Shown: piece after piece, positions 16,970 to 24,888 of the stretch | Numbering within the stretch: position 1 is the stretch's first letter | Layout: each line of letters starts with the position of its first letter | NCBI GenBank assembly: GCA_937981575.1 | Contig: CALJNR010000010.1 | Span: forward strand, 1 to 42,325 | DNA from: an uncultured Clostridia bacterium | Lineage (GTDB): Bacteria; Bacillota; Clostridia; Lachnospirales; Cellulosilyticaceae | DNA length: 42,325 bases | Direction of reading: 5' to 3' | The notes under the pieces: generated by a model | Told to the model about the DNA's origin: nothing | Seen by the model: the letters and a program-made list of their open reading frames with translations, nothing else | Databases searched by the model: none | Translations under genes and position numbers: made by a program

Positions 16970-17000
16970 AGATTATTAAAAACATAATAAGTAAAAGAAG

Positions 17001-17041
17001 CCAAGAAGATTTTGAGTTCCCGTAATCTTTTTGGTTTTTTT
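17001..17041 (+). terminator. Terminator after the SEC-C gene
   Basis: CCAAGAAGATT (17001-17011) pairs with AATCTTTTTGG (17024-17034), then a T run. Similar hairpins recur after the SEC-C relic (25536) and after the GH66 gene (30748). The remaining 220 bases to the next gene hold no recognisable gene. Confidence 0.8.
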
Positions 17042-17259
17042 ACATAGAAGGTCCCTGCAAACATAATAAATAAAAGGGGATATTCTTAGAACATTTATCT
17101 ATATATTCCTTTTGAAAGGCTATGTTATAATTAAGCTAAAGGCTATGGAGAAAGCAGCATGGCTTCAGTTAAGTAAAAAATTATTTAAATAGAAATACAC
17201 AGTTATAGGATAGAGCTGCAGGATTTGAACAATAATTATAGGTAAAGGAACTTGGAAGT

Positions 17260-17676
17260 ATGAAGGTAATTGTGATAGATGGCCAAGGCGGCAAGATGGG
17301 CAAGTTGATTATTGAAGAGATTAAAAAAAGAATGCCTGATTTAAAGCTGATTGCAATAGGAACCAACAGCATAGCCACAGCTGCTATGCTGAAAGCAGGA
17401 GCTGATTTTGGAGCCACAGGTGAAAACCCAGTTGTTTTTAACAGCAAGTCAGCAGATATTATTATCGGGCCTATTGGAATCGTTATTGCTAACTCTCTAT
17501 TTGGAGAAGTTACCCCTCTTATGGCGCAGGCGGTAGGGGAAAGTACGGCCTGCAAGCTGCTTGTCCCAGTTAATAAATGTAATAACACTATTATTGGTAA
17601 ACAAAATCTATCGCTTACTGAATATATAAGTCTCACTGCAGACGAACTTGAAAAAGCAGTTAAGGGGCTGCGGTAA
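17260..17676 (+). CDS. DUF3842 family protein
   Basis: A 138-residue protein matching the DUF3842 pattern known from Clostridia. The N-terminus MKVIVIDGQGGKMGKLIIEEI has a dinucleotide-binding GxGGxxG-like turn, followed by LIAIGTNSIATAAMLKAGAD and DIIIGPIGIVIANSLFGEVTP. It looks like a small Rossmann-like domain; no enzymatic activity is established. AAAGGA lies about 10 bases ahead of the ATG. Its 3' end overlaps the convergent kinase-like gene by 17 bases. In the decayed duplicate of this region its place is taken by the GH66 gene. Confidence 0.82.
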   Translation: MKVIVIDGQGGKMGKLIIEEIKKRMPDLKLIAIGTNSIATAAMLKAGADFGATGENPVVFNSKSADIIIGPIGIVIANSLFGEVTPLMAQAVGESTACKLLVPVNKCNNTIIGKQNLSLTEYISLTADELEKAVKGLR

Positions 17677-18724
17677 AAACCATATCCGCTAAGCTTTTGA
17701 TCTGCATATACTCAAAATACTCATTTTCGAGCGGAATCCATTCAGTTACAAAGCGCTGATGCAGCTTGGGGCCGCTTCTTTGAAGAATACGCATACTTTG
17801 CACTTTTGGATCAATGGTTAAAAAAGTTTTTAAGTGATAAACATCCCTAAGAGCCGGGTGCAGACTGTATACGCCTTCGACTATGTTTATTTTTTTAGGA
17901 GAGACCTTAACATACTCTGTAAGTGCAGCCTTGGAGCAGTCATAAACTTGATAAGAAAACGAAGTTTTGCCATTAAGGTGGGCGACTACTTCTTCTTTAA
18001 ACCGCATATAATCAACATTTCCTCCTGTCTCACTTTTGCGATCAGGGTTTTTTTGTTCTGGGCGCAAAAAGAAATCATCCATATGAAAAAGATTGCAGTT
18101 ATAAGTAGCGGCCAGTAAGGCAGCTAAGGTACTTTTGCCGCTGCCGCTATTCCCATCAATTGCGACATTAAGGGGATTATAAGAGGCTGATAATAGATCT
18201 ATGCTGCAAAACAACTTAAAATAGGTCATAAATTCTTTTTTTACAATACGGTAGGCAGGTTTATAGAGGCTCCTATAAGTGTGACTGTGGCTGATTAGAG
18301 GGTACCCATTTTTTTTATAGTCAGTAATAAACTGTACAGCTTTTTCGGCGCTAAAAGGTAACTCGCTTGTATAGCAGCAATGCATAAAAGTCTCTAACTT
18401 TTCTTCGAAGGATCTAAGGGTTCCTTTAGCTACGCGAGCGGTATAAATAAAAAAGCGGTTTAATGTTTCTAAGGATAGAGAAGTATGCTTAAGGGGCACT
18501 AGGTTTAAACGATACAGACCATTACCAACATCCTCAAATAATTCCATATCAAAAGGGGAAACTTCATCTAAAGTTTCCCACTCTTTTTGCAGCCTAAGCA
18601 GGCTGCTTTTTTCATCCGCAATCATATGACCACCGCCAAACTCATTTTGATAAATCAGTTTGATAGCGTCCTGGATTTCCATGTAAGGATATTTGGCTGC
18701 ATGTTTTAACAGTAATGCTTTCAT
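17660..18724 (-). CDS. Uridine-kinase-like P-loop protein with ~180-residue N-terminal domain
   Basis: A 354-residue cytosolic protein. Residues 1-180 form a domain of unknown function (start MKALLLKHAAKYPYMEIQDAI). The C-terminal half is a P-loop kinase of the uridine kinase/phosphoribulokinase type: Walker A AIDGNSGSGKSTLAALLA (GNSGSGKS at 191-198), acidic HMDDFFLRPEQ in the position that binds substrate, and IVEGVYSLHPALRDVY. This predicts ATP-dependent phosphorylation of a nucleoside or similar small hydroxyl compound. Its ATG shares one base with the stop of the upstream ECF S-component gene (TAATG), so an imported compound is probably trapped by phosphorylation; this link is inference. 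A relic lacking the P-loop segment lies at 30871-31390. Confidence 0.82.
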   Translation of the reverse strand: MKALLLKHAAKYPYMEIQDAIKLIYQNEFGGGHMIADEKSSLLRLQKEWETLDEVSPFDMELFEDVGNGLYRLNLVPLKHTSLSLETLNRFFIYTARVAKGTLRSFEEKLETFMHCCYTSELPFSAEKAVQFITDYKKNGYPLISHSHTYRSLYKPAYRIVKKEFMTYFKLFCSIDLLSASYNPLNVAIDGNSGSGKSTLAALLAATYNCNLFHMDDFFLRPEQKNPDRKSETGGNVDYMRFKEEVVAHLNGKTSFSYQVYDCSKAALTEYVKVSPKKINIVEGVYSLHPALRDVYHLKTFLTIDPKVQSMRILQRSGPKLHQRFVTEWIPLENEYFEYMQIKSLADMVFTAAP

Positions 18725-19251
18725 TATTGCACCAAACGCTCAAGTACACGCACTTTTTTGAGTGTTGTCATAAAAACAGGGATCAAGATAAGCTGAATGA
18801 TAATGCCTGGTAAGGCTGTTATGAAAGCACCTGAAATAAAAGCAGAAAAGGCATAAGCTTTGCCAGCGAGCCCTAAAAAGACAATATTAGCAAGGCCCAT
18901 GACAACTCTGCCGGCCAACATAGCAGCTATCAGTGAGAGCACAACATTCCATTTTTTATTTGATAAAAGTCCAGAAACAAGGCCGTATGTACCTAGTTCA
19001 AAAGCCATAACTGTTGCTACTGGAAAGATTGGCGGCATACCTGTCAGCATGCTTCCAAAAAGAGGCACGAGAATGCCAGCCGCAAGGCCATATTGCCAGC
19101 CGCAGATCAGACCGCATAATAAAACTGGAATATGCATAGGCAAAAAGACGCTTCCAGATAAAGAGAAAGTATGGAAAACCATAGGAACGATGATGCCCAG
19201 CGCGATAAATAATCCCGATAATACTAATTTGTTAAGTGATGCTCTACTCAT
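18724..19251 (-). CDS. ECF transporter S component (vitamin or metabolite binding membrane protein)
   Basis: A 175-residue hydrophobic protein with five or six membrane segments, the size and style of S components that bind a vitamin or nucleobase-like substrate and dock on a shared ECF module. Typical stretches are FLPMHIPVLLCGLICGWQYGLAAGILVPL and ANIVFLGLAGKAYAFSAFI. No EcfA or EcfT gene is near, so it must use the shared module. Good GGAGGT site (19258-19263). It is first in an operon with the kinase-like gene and sits behind a structured 5' leader. Substrate unknown; coupling with a nucleoside-kinase-like enzyme hints at a nucleoside or vitamin precursor, which is inference. Confidence 0.85.
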   Translation of the reverse strand: MSRASLNKLVLSGLFIALGIIVPMVFHTFSLSGSVFLPMHIPVLLCGLICGWQYGLAAGILVPLFGSMLTGMPPIFPVATVMAFELGTYGLVSGLLSNKKWNVVLSLIAAMLAGRVVMGLANIVFLGLAGKAYAFSAFISGAFITALPGIIIQLILIPVFMTTLKKVRVLERLVQ

Positions 19252-19377
19252 TTTTTTACCTCCATTATATAAAAAAATACCACAAAAGCAGCCGCCTCCC
19301 TTGGGAAAGCACTATACCTTCATGGTACTGTTCACTTTATAAAAAGTTTGCCAATCTGTCAGCTTCGGCTGACGGCT
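19252..19377 (-). promoter_or_regulatory. Structured 5' leader, candidate riboswitch of unassigned class
   Basis: From the predicted start near 19377 the minus-strand RNA begins with AGCCGUC, which can close with GGCGGCU about 85 bases later (19290-19296). The hairpin GUCAGC-CGAA-GCUGAC (19358-19373) and ACUUU/AAAGU follow. GUACC (19324-19328) can pair locally with GGUAU (19314-19318). Alternatively AGUACCA (19323-19329) pairs with UGGUAUU (19276-19282), directly followed by a seven-T run. Mutually exclusive pairing of this kind is how terminator riboswitches work. I could not match conserved motifs of TPP, FMN, cobalamin, THF, ZTP, preQ1, purine or fluoride classes. Confidence 0.5.
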
Positions 19378-19383
19378 AAAAAT

Positions 19384-19412
19384 ATTATAGCAAGAATGGA
19401 AGTGGATGGCAA
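19384..19412 (-). promoter_or_regulatory. Promoter of the ECF S-component operon
   Basis: On the minus strand TTGCCA (19407-19412), a 17-base spacer and perfect TATAAT (19384-19389) place the transcription start near 19377, exactly at the first base of the leader's closing helix. Confidence 0.75.
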
Positions 19413-19546
19413 TAATTTAAAAGGAACAGTTTTTTTAATGCTTTCATTTTACAAGAACTTAATATAAACTTTAAATATTATAAGTATGTGAAGAGTATAT
19501 TGGTATAAAGAGATGTGTTGCTACTTTTAAATGAGGGGGATTAGGA

Positions 19547-20230
19547 ATGGTACTTAATTTTGCACATAGAGGTGCAAGCGGATATTATGCAGAAAATACG
19601 ATGCTGGCTTTTGGAAAAGCCATTGAAATGGGATGTGATGGGATTGAAACCGATGTACAGCTTTCAAAAGACGGGGTCCCAGTTTTGATTCATGACGAAA
19701 CGGTAGATCGAACAACACATAAGAAGGGGTATGTATCAGACTTTACCTTTAGTGAACTGGCTGAACTAGGTATTCCGTCTATGGAGCAGCTCGTTGTCCT
19801 TGCCAAAAGGTGCAGCAAATTACTTAATATTGAAATCAAGAACGGCAGGTCCTGGTATGAAGGCATTGAAGAAAAGGTGATAGGTATCATTAAAAAGTAT
19901 GATATGACACACAAGACAATCCTTTCAAGCTTTAATCATTACTCAATGGTCAAATGCAAGATGCTTTGCAAAGAAATAGAGACAGGACTTTTGTATGTGG
20001 AAGCGCTTTATCAGCCGGAGAAATACTGCGGTTATGTAGGGGCGGATGCCATTCATCCTAATTATATTGTTTTAAATAAACAAATAGTTAAGGATGTTCA
20101 TGAGGCTGGGTATAAGGTGCATCCTTATACGGTAGATGATCAGAGCGTAATGTGCGGATTGATTGAGATGGGGGTAGATATGATTATTACGAATTATCCA
20201 GATAGGCTAAGCCGTATTTTAAATAAATAA
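19547..20230 (+). CDS. Cytosolic glycerophosphodiester phosphodiesterase
   Basis: Hydrolyses glycerophosphodiesters to glycerol-3-phosphate plus alcohol. The 227-residue protein carries the GDPD catalytic set: His7-Arg8 in FAHRGASG, Glu34 and Asp36 in GIETDVQLSKDG, and His49 in LIHDETVDRTT, with the C-terminal strand MGVDMIITNYPDR. There is no signal peptide, so it acts inside the cell. The ATG follows GAGGGGGATTAGG. The MFS transporter gene begins 27 bases downstream, suggesting import and hydrolysis of the same compounds. It is a close paralogue of the gene at 22932. Confidence 0.92.
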   Translation: MVLNFAHRGASGYYAENTMLAFGKAIEMGCDGIETDVQLSKDGVPVLIHDETVDRTTHKKGYVSDFTFSELAELGIPSMEQLVVLAKRCSKLLNIEIKNGRSWYEGIEEKVIGIIKKYDMTHKTILSSFNHYSMVKCKMLCKEIETGLLYVEALYQPEKYCGYVGADAIHPNYIVLNKQIVKDVHEAGYKVHPYTVDDQSVMCGLIEMGVDMIITNYPDRLSRILNK

Positions 20231-20257
20231 ATAAATCTATATTATGGGGATGTGCGT

Positions 20258-21466
20258 ATGAATAAATTAAACTATAAAAAAACTTTTATGCTGGGTTTTG
20301 GTTTTTTTGCGATTAGTATTACGTGGTCTGTTTATAATGCCTTTATGCCCAAGCTTCTCAGTAACTTTATAACAAGCTCTGCTATGATCGGATTTGTAAT
20401 GACTATTGATAATTATTTTGCTTTATTTATGCAGCCTGCTATAGGGATTTATAGTGATAAGGTTAGAACCAAGTGGGGGCGCAGAATACCGTTTTTAATG
20501 ATAGGAATGCCTCTGGCTGCTGTCTTTAATCTGCTTATTCCGAACTATGGGGGGCTCATCACACTTATTTTATTTTTAGTGTGTATGAATATTAGTATGA
20601 GCATTTTTAGAACGCCTGTTATTACATTGATGCCAGATTTAACTGTAAAAGAACATAGAAGTAAAGCAAACAGCATTATAAATTTTATGGGAGGCATAGG
20701 AGCACTTACTGCTTATTTGGTAGGATCTAAGCTTTGGGGAATCAGTTTCAAAATGCCTTTTTATCTTTCGGGGACACTTATACTCATTTCATTTATTATT
20801 TTATTTTTATGCATTAAAGAAAAAAGAGATGTGATTTGTTATGAGGAAGCAGAAGAAAAAGTTGATATCAAAAAAGGACTTAAAGAAACTTTGCGTAACA
20901 GCCGTGTATTTTATATGCTTTTTGCAATCTGCGCTTGGTTTATAGGGTACAACGGTATAGAAACCTTCTTTACTTTGTATGGGGAACGTCATTTAGGAGT
21001 AGAAGTTAATACGGCTTCCTTTGCTCTGGCTTTTATATCCCTTAGCTTCTTAATATTTGCTTTGCCTGCTGGGGTGATAGGCACAAAGCTTGGAAAGAAA
21101 AAGACTATTTTAGCAGGTATCACTGGCATGATCATTTGTTTTTTAGCACTCACTTTCATCAAATCATTGTTGTTTATTTATATTTTGTTTATAGCTGTGG
21201 GGATGTGCTGGGCACTCATTAATATTAATTCTTATCCTATGCTGGCAGAGATGGCTCCGGACGGATATCTCGGAACCTATACGGGTTTATATTATCTGTT
21301 TTCATCTCTTGCCAATATTCTTTCACCTCCGCTTCTTGGTTTGATTTTAGATAAGATAGGTTACAAATATATGTTTGGATATGGCTTTGTCTTCTTTATT
21401 ATTGCCCTTATAATGATTGGTCTCATAAAAGAAAAAGAGCCAGAAAACTTGTCGCTTGCTACATAA
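20258..21466 (+). CDS. MFS transporter, SLC45/GPH-like
   Basis: A 402-residue permease with about 12 membrane segments. The loop between helices 2 and 3 reads YSDKVRTKWGRRIPFLMIG and is preceded by DNYFALFMQPAIG, a pattern of the sucrose-transporter-like SLC45 and GPH branch of the major facilitator superfamily. A charged central loop (KEKRDVICYEEAEEKVDIKKG) divides the halves. ATG 20258 is used because GGGGATG sits at proper distance; the GTG at 20252 is too close. It follows the GDPD gene as a two-gene operon, so glycerophosphodiesters or a sugar-linked equivalent are candidate substrates; this is inference. Confidence 0.85.
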   Translation: MNKLNYKKTFMLGFGFFAISITWSVYNAFMPKLLSNFITSSAMIGFVMTIDNYFALFMQPAIGIYSDKVRTKWGRRIPFLMIGMPLAAVFNLLIPNYGGLITLILFLVCMNISMSIFRTPVITLMPDLTVKEHRSKANSIINFMGGIGALTAYLVGSKLWGISFKMPFYLSGTLILISFIILFLCIKEKRDVICYEEAEEKVDIKKGLKETLRNSRVFYMLFAICAWFIGYNGIETFFTLYGERHLGVEVNTASFALAFISLSFLIFALPAGVIGTKLGKKKTILAGITGMIICFLALTFIKSLLFIYILFIAVGMCWALININSYPMLAEMAPDGYLGTYTGLYYLFSSLANILSPPLLGLILDKIGYKYMFGYGFVFFIIALIMIGLIKEKEPENLSLAT

Positions 21467-21693
21467 TAGCTGCCTGAAAGACTCGGGGACTATATAAGGA
21501 GATAGATTATTACAGGCAAGGTATTCGATTAAATATTACAGATACTTTACCATTTGTTTAGTAGAAAATATTTGAGACAGGAGCTTTTCTAAGTACTATA
21601 CTGATATGTGTATTCAGCATAGAAAATATTTGCTAAAAAAATATAATAGAAAACGTTAAATCAATAAAGATGAAATCATAATGAGGAGGAACT

Positions 21694-21948
21694 ATGGATA
21701 AGCTAGATATTAGAAATCATAGAGGAAAAATTTTTAGGCACTTTAAGGGAGACCACTATCTGCTTATAGATGTAGCCATTCACTCGGAAACAGAAGAAGA
21801 ACTGGTTATTTATAAAGCGCTTTATGGAGAATGCAAGATTTATGCAAGACCGGTAGAGATGTTTGCGAGCAAGGTAGATAAAGAGAAGTATCCAGATGTC
21901 GAGCAGGAATATCGCTTTGAACCTATAGTGGTCAATAGTATAAAATAA
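21694..21948 (+). CDS. DUF1653 family protein
   Basis: An 84-residue protein with the DUF1653 consensus: GKIFRHFKGDHYLLIDVAIHSET followed by VIYKALYGECKIYARPVEMFASKV and a final YRFEPI. The family is widespread and uncharacterised; a nucleic-acid or ligand-binding small barrel is plausible but unproven. The ATG follows TGAGGAGG closely. No operon partner within 90 bases. Confidence 0.88.
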   Translation: MDKLDIRNHRGKIFRHFKGDHYLLIDVAIHSETEEELVIYKALYGECKIYARPVEMFASKVDKEKYPDVEQEYRFEPIVVNSIK

Positions 21949-21980
21949 AGAAGACTTTCTCATTTGAGGGGTGTCTTCTT
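21948..21980 (+). terminator. Hairpin after the DUF1653 gene
   Basis: AAGAAGAC (21948-21955) and GTCTTCTT (21973-21980) pair perfectly over 8 bases. No T run follows beyond the stem, so termination is probably weak. Confidence 0.4.
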
Positions 21981-22039
21981 GGAAGGTATAGAGATGAAAT
22001 GAGATTTAAATTTATCGCCAGAAGTAAGGAGTTAAGCTT

Positions 22040-22567
22040 ATGCGTTATGTAATTGTCTGTGTACTGCAAAACGAAGCGGGAGCATTTAATAACCAAATGA
22101 GAAAAGATGTCTGGGATAAGCTAAAGGCGAGATCATCTAAACTTCCGGCGCACTTTACAATTAAAGCCCCCTTTGAATATGATGAGCCGATTACGGAACT
22201 TGAAGAAGTGCTGGAAACGTTTTGTCAGAGGGAACGTGCCTATCCTTTTAAGTTAGAGGGCTATGGGCACTTTGGTGACCGGGTAGTGTATATGCATGTA
22301 GATATGTCAAAGGAAGCTAAAGAAGTTCATGACAGACTGATTGATGAACTCAGACAGGTACCTTATATACATTTTAGCAAGCAGGATGACAAGGATAAAA
22401 CTTTTCATGTAACAGTGGCTTCTAAGAGAATTCAGCCTGTTTACCAAGAAGTCTGGGAATATGCTAATAGTAAACCCTGTCACTTCGACTGCAAGTTTGA
22501 TGATATAAGTATTTATAAATGGGAAGATAATACGTGGGTGCTGCATAAGGCATATAATCTGGCATAG
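22040..22567 (+). CDS. 2H phosphoesterase (2'-5' RNA ligase/LigT family)
   Basis: A 175-residue cytosolic protein with the two HxT/S motifs of the 2H superfamily: HFTIK near residue 38 and HVTVAS near residue 122. Such proteins act on cyclic or 2'-5' phosphodiesters in RNA or nucleotides. The start MRYVIVCVLQ and the AAGGAG site make the ATG clear. Exact substrate unknown. With the Pnkp-like gene at the left edge it adds to an RNA/nucleotide-processing flavour, though the two are 21 kb apart. Confidence 0.88.
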   Translation: MRYVIVCVLQNEAGAFNNQMRKDVWDKLKARSSKLPAHFTIKAPFEYDEPITELEEVLETFCQRERAYPFKLEGYGHFGDRVVYMHVDMSKEAKEVHDRLIDELRQVPYIHFSKQDDKDKTFHVTVASKRIQPVYQEVWEYANSKPCHFDCKFDDISIYKWEDNTWVLHKAYNLA

Positions 22568-22690
22568 GAGTATGGGCAAGTATAGAAGAGTTTATACGGC
22601 GTTAATAAAGAGAATAAGACTATGATTAAGGGATATAGGATAAAGAATATCAATAACGAGAAGAGTCCGGAAGCAACTGGATTCTTTTTT

Positions 22691-22784
22691 TATGTGAGAG
22701 GAAAGTTCGCCCGGGCTGGCAAGGGACCAAATTTTCCTCTGCCACATACGCGTGCGTTATTTGCACGCTTTCTTGTGCAAATAA
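22691..22784. repeat. Palindromic intergenic element of two hairpins
   Basis: TATGTGAGAGGAAA (22691-22704) pairs with TTTCCTCT plus CACATA (22733-22748) with a 2-base bulge, enclosing GC-rich DNA with GCCCGGGC (22709-22716). Then TTATTTGCAC (22757-22766) pairs perfectly with GTGCAAATAA (22775-22784). The composition is more GC-rich than its surroundings. It looks like a dispersed small repeat or a structured RNA element; copies elsewhere cannot be checked here. An 85-codon frame crosses it (22622-22879) but has no convincing ribosome binding site. Confidence 0.5.
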
Positions 22785-22931
22785 ATATAAAGGAAGATAT
22801 AATAATGGGCTGTAGTCTGAAATACTATAAAGTAGAAGGGCACCAAATAGAAATTAGCAGGGATCTTTTAATCATTTGAATCACTTGATAGACGTTTAGA
22901 TATTAAAGTCTAACAATAGGGGGGAATCGTT

Positions 22932-23642
22932 ATGGTACTAAATTGTGCCCATAGGGGAGCTAGTGCATATTATAAAGAAAATACGATGCAGGCTTTTTGG
23001 AAGGCGATCCAGATGGGATGTGATGCTATTGAGACAGATGTACACTTATCGAAAGATGGCAGGCTTGTTCTCATACATGATGACACAGTAAATAGGACAA
23101 CAACCCATAAAGGGTATGTAAAAGATTATACCTTTTTTGAATTAAACAAGATGGGAATTCCGTCTTTAGAAGAGCTTATTGTGCTAGTAAAGCGGTGGAA
23201 TATTATTTTAGTATTGGATATTAAAACGGGCCCTTCATGGTATGAGGGGATTGAGGAACGGGTTGTTGAGACAGTTAAGAGGTATCATATTGTGAACAAG
23301 ACTATTGTTTCAAGCTTTAATCATGAGGCCATGGTAAAGGTCAAAACGCTTTGCAGCGAACTGGATGTGGGGTTTATTTGCAAAGAAGTACTTTATAGAC
23401 CGGAAAAGTATTGCGTGGATACAGGAATAAATGCGCTACATCCTTTTTATATGACCTTAACTAAAGACTCGGTAAATGGGCTTCATAAGGCTGGAATCAA
23501 AGTGCGTCCTTATACAGTCAATGCGGAAAAAGCATTGCGGAGAATGATTGATATGGACGTAGATATGGTTATTACTGATTATCCAGAGCGGTTAAAGAGA
23601 ATCTTAGCCAGTTATTATGTTTCTGCTAAAGAATTTAAGTAG
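22932..23642 (+). CDS. Cytosolic glycerophosphodiester phosphodiesterase, second copy
   Basis: A 236-residue paralogue of the enzyme at 19547, sharing most of its length. Catalytic residues are His7-Arg8 (CAHRGASA), Glu34/Asp36 (AIETDVHLSKDG) and His49 (LIHDDTVNRTT). No signal peptide. AGGGGGGAA precedes the ATG. Unlike the first copy it has no transporter partner, and its last 28 bases overlap the convergent hxlR-type gene. Clear divergence between the copies suggests an old duplication with possible change of substrate. Confidence 0.9.
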   Translation: MVLNCAHRGASAYYKENTMQAFWKAIQMGCDAIETDVHLSKDGRLVLIHDDTVNRTTTHKGYVKDYTFFELNKMGIPSLEELIVLVKRWNIILVLDIKTGPSWYEGIEERVVETVKRYHIVNKTIVSSFNHEAMVKVKTLCSELDVGFICKEVLYRPEKYCVDTGINALHPFYMTLTKDSVNGLHKAGIKVRPYTVNAEKALRRMIDMDVDMVITDYPERLKRILASYYVSAKEFK

Positions 23643-23959
23643 TCCATATGCATCATACCCCAATGGTAAAGAGCATCAAAAACAGGGAACAGTTCTCTGC
23701 CTTGCGGGGTCAATGAATATTCTACTTTGGGGGGCACTTCAGGATAAACGATTCGATCAATGATTTTGTACAGCTCAAGGTCTTTTAATTGCTGAATAAG
23801 CACTTTGCGCGTAATACCGGGCAGTAGTTTCTCGAGTTCTGTAAACCGCTTGGTACCTTGGCCAAGCTCCCAGATAATCAGGACTTTCCACTTTCCACCT
23901 ATTAAGTCTAAAGAAAAATCAATGGGACAATCGAATTTATATAGTTTTTGATATTCCAT
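23615..23959 (-). CDS. HxlR-family transcriptional regulator
   Basis: A 114-residue winged-helix protein with the HxlR pattern: DCPIDFSLDLIGGKWKVLIIWEL, then RFTELEKLLPGITRKVLIQQLKDLE and VPPKVEYSLTPQGRELFPV. The Cys just before the first helix could be a redox or electrophile sensor, as in some family members. ATG at 23957-23959 is chosen because AAGGAG lies 7 bases upstream; five codons further up another ATG lacks a site. It overlaps the convergent GDPD gene by 28 bases. Palindromes at 24100-24130 are candidate operators. Confidence 0.88.
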   Translation of the reverse strand: MEYQKLYKFDCPIDFSLDLIGGKWKVLIIWELGQGTKRFTELEKLLPGITRKVLIQQLKDLELYKIIDRIVYPEVPPKVEYSLTPQGRELFPVFDALYHWGMMHMDYLNSLAET

Positions 23960-24102
23960 ATATAGCTCCTTCAATTATTTAATACATTTGGTCATTTAAC
24001 AGATTCTAAGTTTTTAATTTGGAGATCAGTTTTCAATCATTTTACATCAAGAGTGCCAATCGATACTTACTGTGTTTTCAAGTTTATCTTTGATAGTTAA
24101 TT

Positions 24103-24193
24103 GTAACCTATAGGTAACTAGGTATACCTTAATATACATTTTGAGACAAAAAAGTGCCTTCTTGTTAAGGGGAGTACCCTTAAGTATTATAAT
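24103..24193. promoter_or_regulatory. Palindromes and promoter between hxlR-type gene and lipoprotein gene
   Basis: ACCTATAGGT (near 24106-24115) and AGGTATACCT (24121-24130) are perfect 10-base palindromes close together. Further right TTAAGGG (24166-24172) and CCCTTAA (24178-24184) form a dyad ending just before TATAAT (24188-24193) in front of the lipoprotein gene. These are operator candidates for the neighbouring HxlR protein or another repressor. Confidence 0.4.
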
Positions 24194-24245
24194 ATATAAC
24201 AGTTAAAAACTGTATGAAAATTTTTATATTTATTAGGAGGCAAAA

Positions 24246-24785
24246 ATGAAAAAATTTGTTTATGTATTAGTAGGGATATGTCTTGCAGCTGGAATAACGA
24301 CTGGGTGTACCGAAAGAATAGCTCAGTCTTTATCGCAAGGAGCAGAAACTGAAAAAACAGAAGTTGGAAAAGCTGAACCCGAAAAAGAAGTATCAGAAGC
24401 CAAACAAGAGAACCCGGAAACTGAAGAGGTAACCGATGTTGAAGAAGATGCACGTATTCTTTATGATTACTCATATAAAGATGCGTTAGCTCTAGCGGGA
24501 GTCTCTTCGGAAACGATTAAAGTAAAGCAACAAGACAATACAACTACTTATACGTTTACAGAGCATGTTCTTTCTTGCGGAACACATATGAATGGAGAAA
24601 TTGTAGAAGTAGTAGAGGGAGATTTCAAAACTTTAACCGGTTCTTTCGTGGTTACCAATAATACATATGAAATTAATGACTTGCAGTTAAATATTATTTT
24701 TAATAATAATACTGACGAAAAGACAGGGTATATCAAAGTAAATGGAAAGGAAGTTGACATTAACAGCAATTTTACTTGGCAGTAG
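24246..24785 (+). CDS. Predicted lipoprotein of unknown function
   Basis: A 179-residue exported lipoprotein: signal sequence MKKFVYVLVGICLAAGITTGC with lipobox TTGC and lipidated Cys21. A Glu/Lys/Thr-rich flexible linker (about 25-70) follows, then a beta-rich domain (TTTYTFTEHVLSCGTHMNGEIVE ... VVTNNTYEINDLQLNIIFNN). The domain is not recognised. AGGAGG precedes the ATG. A relic of its middle part is found at 41893-42060, on the far side of the polysaccharide locus. Confidence 0.82.
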   Translation: MKKFVYVLVGICLAAGITTGCTERIAQSLSQGAETEKTEVGKAEPEKEVSEAKQENPETEEVTDVEEDARILYDYSYKDALALAGVSSETIKVKQQDNTTTYTFTEHVLSCGTHMNGEIVEVVEGDFKTLTGSFVVTNNTYEINDLQLNIIFNNNTDEKTGYIKVNGKEVDINSNFTWQ

Positions 24786-24888
24786 GATGGTGGATTTGAA
24801 ATATACCTTCTTATTTAGAAGGCCATGGCCTTAATGCAGTTAAGATCAAAGAGCGTCGGCAAGGAAGACACTCTTTTGGAGCTTCCAA

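Noticed and set aside
19252..19377. Assignment of the leader to THF, ZTP, TPP, preQ1, cobalamin or FMN riboswitch
   Set aside because: None of the conserved core sequences I know for these classes is present.
21703..21963. 86-codon minus-strand frame antisense to DUF1653
   Set aside because: Shadow of a gene with clear family motifs on the plus strand.
22622..22879. 85-codon open frame
   Set aside because: No ribosome binding site at proper distance, composition driven by the palindromic element it crosses, no recognisable domain.
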